Source: Wolfiporia cocos (lineage: Eukaryota; Basidiomycota; Agaricomycetes; Polyporales; Phaeolaceae). Taken from it: a DNA stretch of 64,000 nucleotides. The notes under the pieces were generated by a model. It did not search any database and was not told where the DNA came from. It saw only the letters and a program-made list of their open reading frames with translations. Shown piece by piece: positions 57,349-64,000 of the stretch. The DNA is taken from assembly GCA_029448655.1 (NCBI GenBank), contig JACCLO010000005.1, positions 2,976,001 through 3,040,000 on the forward strand, in the 5' to 3' direction. Within the stretch, counting starts at the first letter, position 1. Each line of letters opens with the position of its first letter. The position numbers were made by a program, and so were the translations under genes.

Positions 57349-60300
57349 GTGCATTGCCGTGGTGCTGTGGGTGCGAATTTACCGTGTTATACCCTTAGTT
57401 ATGCGAGACACATGCTATGCAATTGGTCGAAAGCGGCCAATAACATACTGCACGGTGTCCTCCGCCGAGGCTCAGGATCATTATCATTACCAACACGGCA
57501 TGAATCACGAGCGATATCTCTCTCGCCCAAGCGCAGCTTCCTCACCTTCACGAGTTACCGTCAGCAACCTCAGGGCAAGCCCGCTGCTGCATTTGCGGCG
57601 CCTGCGGCCCTCACTGAGAACGCGCCGCTACCCGACTCGAGCTCGTTTTCCAACGACCTCTCGTCGGTAAATCTAACATCTGCACAGATGTCGCGCGCGT
57701 CGGCTCAGGCTGTCCGTCTATGCGCGCGCGGCGGGAGGTTCGGCGATGCTCTGTACCTCGTTAACTCGTTGCACTACTCCGTTCACCGCAATGAAGGGTT
57801 ATTCCGGCGGCAGAGTCCTAAAGCCAGGAGTGGCACTTCACAGCTAGTTCCCATCGACTTCGGTCGCCCTGTCTCGCCCCTTCTGTCCGCCCACTCTTTC
57901 CTGCACGGACTCATCCGTGCCGGCCACGGGAAGAAGGCAGCTAGGTACGCCGAACTGATGATACATCAGGGATTCCGTATTCGGCTTGGCACCATGAACG
58001 CGATCATCCATTCCCTCACGCCGCGCGTCGGCGACGCACTGTCTGGTGGACTGTGGAATAGGGCGGTCCGCCTCAAAAACCCACGGGACGGGCCGCAGGT
58101 CCTGGAGTTACGCAGCACCCTCGTCGCGGATCCTCATACTCGAACCGCAGTGAGACTTCTGCAGTGTGCCCGCTCCTGGAGTCAGGCGCGCTCCCGAGAA
58201 ATGTACCACCACACGATTAGCGGATGCCTAATGCAAGGCGAGATCATTGTGGCGTCGCTATTGTTCGTTTTACTCGTCAAGGATTGGCAGCTCCGGCACA
58301 CACTGCATGGCAGTACCGTCGAGGAGGAAACAACATCAACGGATGAATACGTCTCGCTATATGCTACAAAGATGCCACCAAGGCCGAGTTCACGAATGAT
58401 GCGCGATATCCTCCGCGAGATCGAGAATACGTTCGCTCGCGATCCAGATGCATCAGACAAAGACACAGAACTGCGGCATTCTTTACAGGCTCTGGCCAAT
58501 ATCGCGATGTTGTTGGACACAGGTCAATTGGAGTATGGTCGAATAGCGCAGCTCATCCATACTATGTATTCTTGCCCAAAAACTAACCGCAAAGTGTGGA
58601 TCAAACGAGATGGCAGAGCAGAACAAGTGGAGGCCTACAGCTATTTCCAAGGTGTGCTCCTCCGCTTGGTCAAGTCGCTGAAGCCCGCGGACGCAAATAG
58701 ATCGTGCAGCCTCGACCGGCGGTCGTACCACACGCTCCTGAACTATACTCTTCGACATCGTCTCTCGCCTGAGCTCGCCACTCGTGTGCTGGAGCACATG
58801 TGCATACACAGGGACCCGCCTCTCCAGCCGGACATCGTGACGTACAATATCCTCATTCGATCTGGGACTCTGATACGGAAGTCTGCAATCGCTCAGTCGG
58901 CGTTGCAATCGTTGAGGCAGCACAAGGTGAACTTTAACCACGGTATCATGGTCACCCCTGCTCCGGCTCCAGTCGAGGAGCAGTCTACTGTCAAGAATGC
59001 ATCCCGGGAGGTTGAGCAATGCTCTGACTTGCCTCTGGCTGAGCACCAATCGACCGGAAGTTCGCAGATTGAACAGAGCGCTCAGATGACACTGCGCAAG
59101 CCCGATTCTGCACAAAAGCGCGAGATTGCAGCAAGTGATCCCCGTCTGGGTGCGCCAGGGTCGTCCAAGATGTACCAACGGCTTGATCTGGAGCAACTGT
59201 CATTCCCCGACCCGGTCCACCGCCCGAGGTCTGAGATTTTGGCAGACGCGTCTACCTTGTCCAGCTATATCGCCCATCTGACAGTGACCGGCAAACCTTT
59301 CGTCGTGTCCAACGTGCTCTTCCACATCCTGCCTGAGCTGCGCATGGTCGACCATCCTTCGTGGGGATCCCTCACCCCTGACGAACGTCGTGACTACCAC
59401 CGCGAGACCAAAGAGGCGCGACTGCGACGTGCGATCCTGATCGGCCCGTACGTGTTCACCGCCATTCTGAACGCTCTGGAAAAGTCGCACAAGATCGGCC
59501 TCGCCGAGCGCGTATGGTTGCTGGCCAAGCAGGCAGAAAAAGCGAGCTGGACGCCGAACTTCGCGCCCGACCTGAAGCCGTGGTGCCTCCCCATCCACGC
59601 TTACACAGCGCTGATGCGGTGCTATGCGTCGATGGCGCGCAAGGGCCTCGCCCTCGCGCACCGCAAGCGTAAGGGCGCGTCCGTCGACGGGGACGGGGAC
59701 GAGTGGAAGCCGCGCTCGACGCGCCACAAGGGCTGGGCCGCGTTCGTGCAGGCGAGGAAGCACCTCAAGGGCACGCGGCAGACGCGGCGGCACCCCGCGC
59801 ACCGGCGGCTCGGCATGCTCCTGCACAGGTGTATGCAGTCGGGCGGGCAGGTCGTCTACCGCGCGCTGCGCGCGTTCGTGCGCAGCCCCCCGCTCATGGC
59901 GCGCTTCCGCGAGGGCGAGCGGCCGGTCCCCGACGCGCGCTTCTTCAACGCCGCGCTGGACCTCTTCGGGCGCCATCCCAACATGCGGCCGCGCCGCCGA
60001 CACGCGGGGCGCGCGTACTGGCGGCGCAGGCTCATGACGTTCCACGGCTGGTACGAACGCAAGGCCACCCGCTCGGCGCTGTGGACGCCGGCGATGCAGG
60101 AGCTCGCGGAGTTCATGGTCGCGGAGGGGTTCACGGTCCCGCCCGGTTTCCGGTCGCTGTTCAATGGGCGCTGGGTGCCGGGGTCGCAGTTTCTGGGCGA
60201 GCGGTCGAGGAGGCTGGACAGGCGACCGTATGCATTCCCGCCTGTGCCAAGTACGTTCCGTCCGCATGGGCTGCCGGATGCAAAAATACGCGGGCTGCCA

Positions 60301-60378
60301 ATTCCGCATCGCCACCGACGGCGGCGTGGGGCGCAACATCTGTGGGGCAAGGCGCAGTGTAGCTTTGGTAATGTTTGA
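57349..60378 (+). CDS. pentatricopeptide-repeat-like protein, probably mitochondrial
   Basis: Up to 1009 residues in one exon. A second in-frame Met at 57412 (MLCNWSKAANNILHGVLRRG) gives a better presequence (basic, no acid for 40 residues), so I favour that start. The body is helical with PPR-type pairs: SAHSFLHGLIRAGHGKKAARY, YHHTISGCLMQGEIIVASLL, VLEHMCIHRDPPLQPDIVTYNI and VFTAILNALEKSHKIGLAERV. The last 250 residues are very rich in Arg/His/Ala with much higher GC at third positions. PPR proteins bind organelle RNA one base per repeat. The RNA target here is not known. The repeats are weak, so only the fold class is claimed. Confidence 0.72.
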   Translation: MHCRGAVGANLPCYTLSYARHMLCNWSKAANNILHGVLRRGSGSLSLPTRHESRAISLSPKRSFLTFTSYRQQPQGKPAAAFAAPAALTENAPLPDSSSFSNDLSSVNLTSAQMSRASAQAVRLCARGGRFGDALYLVNSLHYSVHRNEGLFRRQSPKARSGTSQLVPIDFGRPVSPLLSAHSFLHGLIRAGHGKKAARYAELMIHQGFRIRLGTMNAIIHSLTPRVGDALSGGLWNRAVRLKNPRDGPQVLELRSTLVADPHTRTAVRLLQCARSWSQARSREMYHHTISGCLMQGEIIVASLLFVLLVKDWQLRHTLHGSTVEEETTSTDEYVSLYATKMPPRPSSRMMRDILREIENTFARDPDASDKDTELRHSLQALANIAMLLDTGQLEYGRIAQLIHTMYSCPKTNRKVWIKRDGRAEQVEAYSYFQGVLLRLVKSLKPADANRSCSLDRRSYHTLLNYTLRHRLSPELATRVLEHMCIHRDPPLQPDIVTYNILIRSGTLIRKSAIAQSALQSLRQHKVNFNHGIMVTPAPAPVEEQSTVKNASREVEQCSDLPLAEHQSTGSSQIEQSAQMTLRKPDSAQKREIAASDPRLGAPGSSKMYQRLDLEQLSFPDPVHRPRSEILADASTLSSYIAHLTVTGKPFVVSNVLFHILPELRMVDHPSWGSLTPDERRDYHRETKEARLRRAILIGPYVFTAILNALEKSHKIGLAERVWLLAKQAEKASWTPNFAPDLKPWCLPIHAYTALMRCYASMARKGLALAHRKRKGASVDGDGDEWKPRSTRHKGWAAFVQARKHLKGTRQTRRHPAHRRLGMLLHRCMQSGGQVVYRALRAFVRSPPLMARFREGERPVPDARFFNAALDLFGRHPNMRPRRRHAGRAYWRRRLMTFHGWYERKATRSALWTPAMQELAEFMVAEGFTVPPGFRSLFNGRWVPGSQFLGERSRRLDRRPYAFPPVPSTFRPHGLPDAKIRGLPIPHRHRRRRGAQHLWGKAQCSFGNV

Positions 60379-60498
60379 TGCTTGGCCCGTGTCTTGGAAG
60401 ACAGGTAAACCCGTGTTTTACAATACAATTGTCCATATATGTAGATCGTCCGTGTACAGTAACACAACACCAAAATCTCTGGGGAGAGCCATCCCTAA

Positions 60499-61822
60499 TC
60501 ATTCTTTCTTCTCCTTCTCGGTGGGACTTCGTGTATCCCGTTGACCAGAGCCAATAGAATACGCCATGGTCCCTACGAACACCATAAATGCTCCCGCCCA
60601 CATCTTCGTCTCGTCGACCGCACCCAATCCACGCCCAGCAGCATTGTACCACAGCACGCTAATCATCAGCGAGACCGCTTTACGCACAACCAGGATTAAT
60701 GTGACCGTGAGCGAGGTTACTCGCGCAGTAAGCCGGTTGACACCCGCGACGCAGAGCAATTGCGTGATGACATTGAGCAGAAGAGGGATATACGCGGCAG
60801 GGATCGAAAGCCTGCAGGATGGTGCGTCTGCGCTCTGCATTTTATCCAGTAGGCTGGACTGCGTCCAGTTCACCTGCTTAACCGGAAGCGGAACAGGCGC
60901 CTCGAAGCGTGGCCCGGCGCTCAGGGCTTGGAACTGGGAGACCAAGTCCTCACGAACGAGGAAGAACAATGGCATAGAAAGGAAATGCAGGTAGAACATA
61001 CTCTCCTGCCACGGGGGCATCTGGTCCTTGCGACCAGCCGACGCGCCCTGCGGCGTCGAGGAGACCTTCCGCGTGTATCGCGCGTACGTGCGGTCCTGGA
61101 CGATGCCCAAGAAGCCCCCGAGGACGAGCGCTGCAGTCAGAATGGCGATGCCGGTCGCGTACGCGAGGGGGTCGCGCGCGGTGGAAGTGCCACTTTCTGA
61201 GGAAGAGGAGCGCGGCTTCGAGCCGGACGCGGAGAGGGTGGTGAGAATGACCCCGAGCGTGACCAACACGACAGACGCGATTTGTGTAATGTTATATCTG
61301 CATGAAGTCAACATGCTATATGAGAGAATCGCGTCATGGAGAATGGAGACTCACCTCCTCCGGAGCAACAGCGCGTTCAAGATCATGCTAACTACCAGCC
61401 CACCGCTACGAAATATGATATGCACGGCCATAGGAATCGCATACGCGAATGCGGCGTTGTTGAGGAGCGAGAGACAGTAGAACAACAGCACCTGGAGCGC
61501 GTATGCCGAGATGGGGATCTGGCGGGGCTTGAGATGCGGGTACGGCCTCAGTAGGACGAACTTGGGCAGCCCGTGCAGCGAGATGACGAGGAACTGACAG
61601 AAGGTGAGAAGATTGCCTGCATGTGGGTGCTGGCTGGTGAGTTGTTCGAGGGTAAGGGCATTACTGTAGATTCAATATGTGCTTTAGTTCACCTGGAACG
61701 ATCAGGGAGCGAGAGGCATACCTGCAGCATCCTCCGAAGATGAGGGTTAGGATCGACACCCAGTCGGATATGCAGGCGTAGGTGATCCCGCGGAGGACGT
61801 CGTTCACAGCGGACTGCGACAT
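60499..61822 (-). CDS. yea4: UDP-N-acetylglucosamine transporter (Yea4/SLC35B4, UAA family)
   Basis: Multi-span nucleotide-sugar transporter of the ER/Golgi. It supplies UDP-GlcNAc, the donor for N-glycan and chitin-related synthesis. Start MSQSAVNDVLRGITYACISDW at 61822; later exons give SILTLIFGGCCSNALTLEQL, GNLLTFCQFLVISLHGLPKF, NNAAFAYAIPMAVHIIFRSG and SMILNALLLRRRYNITQIAS. The rest is hydrophobic helices (VVLVTLGVILTTLSAS, ALVLGGFLGIVQDRTYARYT, MWAGAFMVFVGTMAYS) with a lysine-rich end, EKEKKE, close to a KKxx ER-retrieval signal. The IFRSG and LLxRRY motifs are typical of the family. It shares a 120-bp 3' gap with the PPR-like gene. Confidence 0.88.
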
Positions 61823-62509
61823 TGTGAGGTGTAGAGCGTGCGGTCGTACAGTGCATGGCGGGCGCGGATGAGATGTGGCTGTAAGTCAGTACTAGCTTGA
61901 GCGCGCAGGCACGCCTCGAGACGCGTGATGTCACGCGTCGCGACACGTACTCATCGCCGGGACACGTTGCGCGACGCGTCTGGACGCGTCTTGGTGTTTC
62001 ATGGATTCGGCCCAGCACACGGCGAGATACGAGATGGCCACACAACGCGGATCAAATTGCTGGCATACATCTACGGGGTATGTCTAGAAGGGTATATTCT
62101 AGCGCGGGGTCGGGGAGGGTGGTAGGGCTACAGTAGATGGTCCATGAAGCTCGTGAAAAGTCCGTAGCGAGACTGGAGCGATGGATATGGTAGGATGGGA
62201 TAGGATGTGGAGGGGAAAGGGGCGGGGAAAGGGTGGAGGGTGGAGTGTCCGAGGAATACTCAAGACGAAAATAAATAAAAAGCGCACTGAGGTAGCAGGC
62301 GGATGAAGGTGGGGGAAGTGGGCTGGGCGGGTAGTTTGTCCGGCAAATCTCAAATGACAAAACAATAAACTGTAAAACGAACGAAAAGTCCGTGCACGGG
62401 AGAGAACGAGAAAAAAGAGGGGCGGGGGTGGGTTAAAGGAGCGACGGGTGGATTATTTCGTGTGGTCATGGATCGTCATCGTTACTCATGCTTTCGTGAG
62501 ACGTGCACA
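61823..62509. other. intergenic region
   Basis: No gene recognised. It includes repeated ACGCGTC-type motifs at about 61918-61990 upstream of the transporter and a G/A-rich stretch at 62200-62440 that may be the cyclin 3' UTR. Confidence 0.4.
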
Positions 62510-64000
62510 TCATGCAGCTTGTGCTTGAGACGCCTGCGAGCGGAAGAGGGCCGACTTGGAGTGCGCGAGGCGGCGGAACGCGCTGCTGACACCGTGCGTC
62601 TCCATCGTCTCAGCGCCCTCCGCGCCCTCCCTGTCCTTCTCATGCCCCTTGTTCGTCGAGCCGAACATCCGGCTGAGGAAGCCGCTGGAGGTCGCGCCAA
62701 CGTCAGACACATTGCGCGGCAGCACGGGCATCGTGGTGCTCGACGACATCGCCGCAGCATTATGCGCGGCGCTGTACGTGTTCGCGCGCGTGCCGAGACC
62801 GCGGCCGATCCCAGGCCGGGTGTCGAAGTGCACCTGCGGTCGAGGCGGAGACGGCGACGAGCAGGGCGACGCTTGCGACATCGCGCTGGCGAGGCTGGCC
62901 GTCTTCTTGACCTCCGAAACGGTGGCGTCCGACTTGACGGAGCACGTCGAGGCCGTCGAGATCTTCCTGCCCTGCCTGTACGCGTACGACGGCACCGGCT
63001 GCAGCGTGAACTTCCTCTCCGCGATATCGTTGTCCCTGCTGTCCTTGATCTCGACATCGTAGTCAGATATCTCCGGGGACGTCGGCGCAGAGGAGCCGCT
63101 GTCGGACGTCGTCGAGCCTGCCTCAGAGTCGCCGCTGATGCTCGCGCTGTCGGAGTTGCTGCTCGAGGAGCCCTCGCGGCTCATCGCCCGCAGATGAGGG
63201 CTGTGAGCGGGCACAGCGGGGACGCCCAGGTACTGCGTCGAGATACGCTTCATGATGCGCTGCACGCCGGAGAACGAGCCAGAGCCAGAGCTAGGGTTGG
63301 GCCCAGAGACAGAGGCAGCCGGAGACGGCAGAGGCGGCGGCACCGCATCGTGCGGCGGCGTCAGCGGCAACGAGAGCTGTGCCTGCACGCGAGCCTTGGC
63401 GCGGTTGACGGCGTTCGCGCGGGCCTCCTTCGCCGACGCGAGGCACGGCGAGCGCAGCTTCGGCATGAAGGTCGCGAAGTGGATGATCGCCTCCGCCTCG
63501 TCGAAACGCAGGTCGTAGTCGAGCAGGTACAAGAGCTGCTTCTCCATCAGGTTGACCTCCGCGAGATCGAACAGTACGGCGTACGCGGCCCAGCACTTGT
63601 TCTTCGGCGACGAGTCGTTGAGATACTTGGCTGCAATGATGAGTGCCGCCAGGAACACGCGGTGCCTCGTGTCGAGCATACCTGCGATCGTGAAATGGGT
63701 GAGTAAATGCGCGCGTACGTGCCACCGTTGAACGTACCCTTTGCCATCTTCGGCAACTTCGCCCGCAGACGCTCAAGGTAAATCAGCGTCGTCAGGAGGG
63801 TAGGCACCTGGACGTTCGAGGACTGAACGATCATGATGATGAAGTCCTGGAGCGAGGGCAGACAGGGCGACTGGGAAGCGGCGGCCTCATCGAACGTTGC
63901 CTTTTGCGGGGTGTGCGGCGGGGTGGGAAGCGGCACGGGCTCATTGCTGAGGCGGATCACCCGCGTAGCCTGGAGCGCAATGTACTGGATCATCTCGCAC
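62510..64000 (-). CDS. Pcl/Pho80-type cyclin, 5' end cut by the window edge
   Basis: Partner of a Pho85-type cyclin-dependent kinase. In the part seen: [15 protein letters not shown] near the right edge, then [21 protein letters not shown] and [17 protein letters not shown]. An intron (about 63680-63736) separates this from [41 protein letters not shown] and [19 protein letters not shown]. These make a complete cyclin box of the PCL1/PCL2 class (KYLND). The remaining 270 residues are Ser/Pro-rich and probably unstructured, with SP/TP sites that could be phosphorylated. The Met at 63993 is probably not the true start, because the frame is still open at 64000 and relatives have an N-terminal leader. 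Confidence 0.85.

Noticed and set aside
59200..60339. 379-residue minus-strand frame
   Set aside because: Shadow of the GC-rich 3' end of the PPR-like gene; low-complexity Arg/Pro/Ala translation with no domain.

Overview
The window looks like nuclear DNA from a basidiomycete fungus, probably a wood-decay agaricomycete close to the polypores. The reasoning: genes are packed on both strands and broken by many short introns of about 50-60 bases with GT..AG borders. The protein families are typical of this group (Unc104-type kinesin-3, Flx1-type carrier, cytochrome b5-acyl-CoA dehydrogenase fusion, Pcl-type cyclin). There are also decayed copia and hAT elements. No bacterial operons, plasmid functions or CRISPR arrays are present.

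Layout. 1-4.7 kb is a transposon graveyard: a broken copia-type gag on the minus strand, the 5' part of a short-chain dehydrogenase gene interrupted by a 952-bp non-autonomous hAT element with a perfect 8-bp target duplication, and a 30-bp tandem repeat. 4.7-12.1 kb holds a kinesin-3 motor with 23 inferred exons (five of 21 nt or less, one of only 7 nt) and, convergently, the U3 snoRNP protein IMP3. 12.4-20.4 kb is gene-poor: two tRNA-headed SINE-like elements in inverted orientation, two copies of a decayed 330-bp repeat 4.5 kb apart, and GC-rich minisatellite-like DNA. From 20.4 kb the gene-dense part resumes: a LIM-domain-binding (LDB1/Adn1-like) co-regulator with two polyglutamine tracts, a PNUTS/Ppn1-type phosphatase-1 targeting subunit, an HMG-box protein, and a WW/glycine-zipper protein.

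31.6-37.7 kb is the most unusual part. It is a divergent pair of intron-poor genes, each with its own TATA box. One encodes a methyltransferase fused to a GT8 glycosyltransferase. The other encodes a GDP-mannose 3,5-epimerase-like enzyme fused to two further glycosyltransferase domains and C-terminal membrane segments. Together they hold five catalytic modules for making, transferring and possibly O-methylating an unusual sugar. I infer a compact glycan-building module, possibly acquired by transfer. The product is not known from the sequence.

38.1-64 kb is mostly housekeeping: RAD16 nucleotide-excision-repair helicase with two MluI-box motifs upstream, cytochrome b5-acyl-CoA dehydrogenase, tRNA adenosine deaminase Tad2, a mitochondrial FAD/folate-type carrier, prolyl oligopeptidase with a possible alternative mitochondrial start, mitochondrial IF-3, nuclear cap-binding CBP80, a PPR-like mitochondrial protein, a Golgi UDP-GlcNAc transporter and a Pcl-type cyclin that runs off the right edge.

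Exon borders were inferred by eye from splice signals and protein continuity. No alignment or database search was run.
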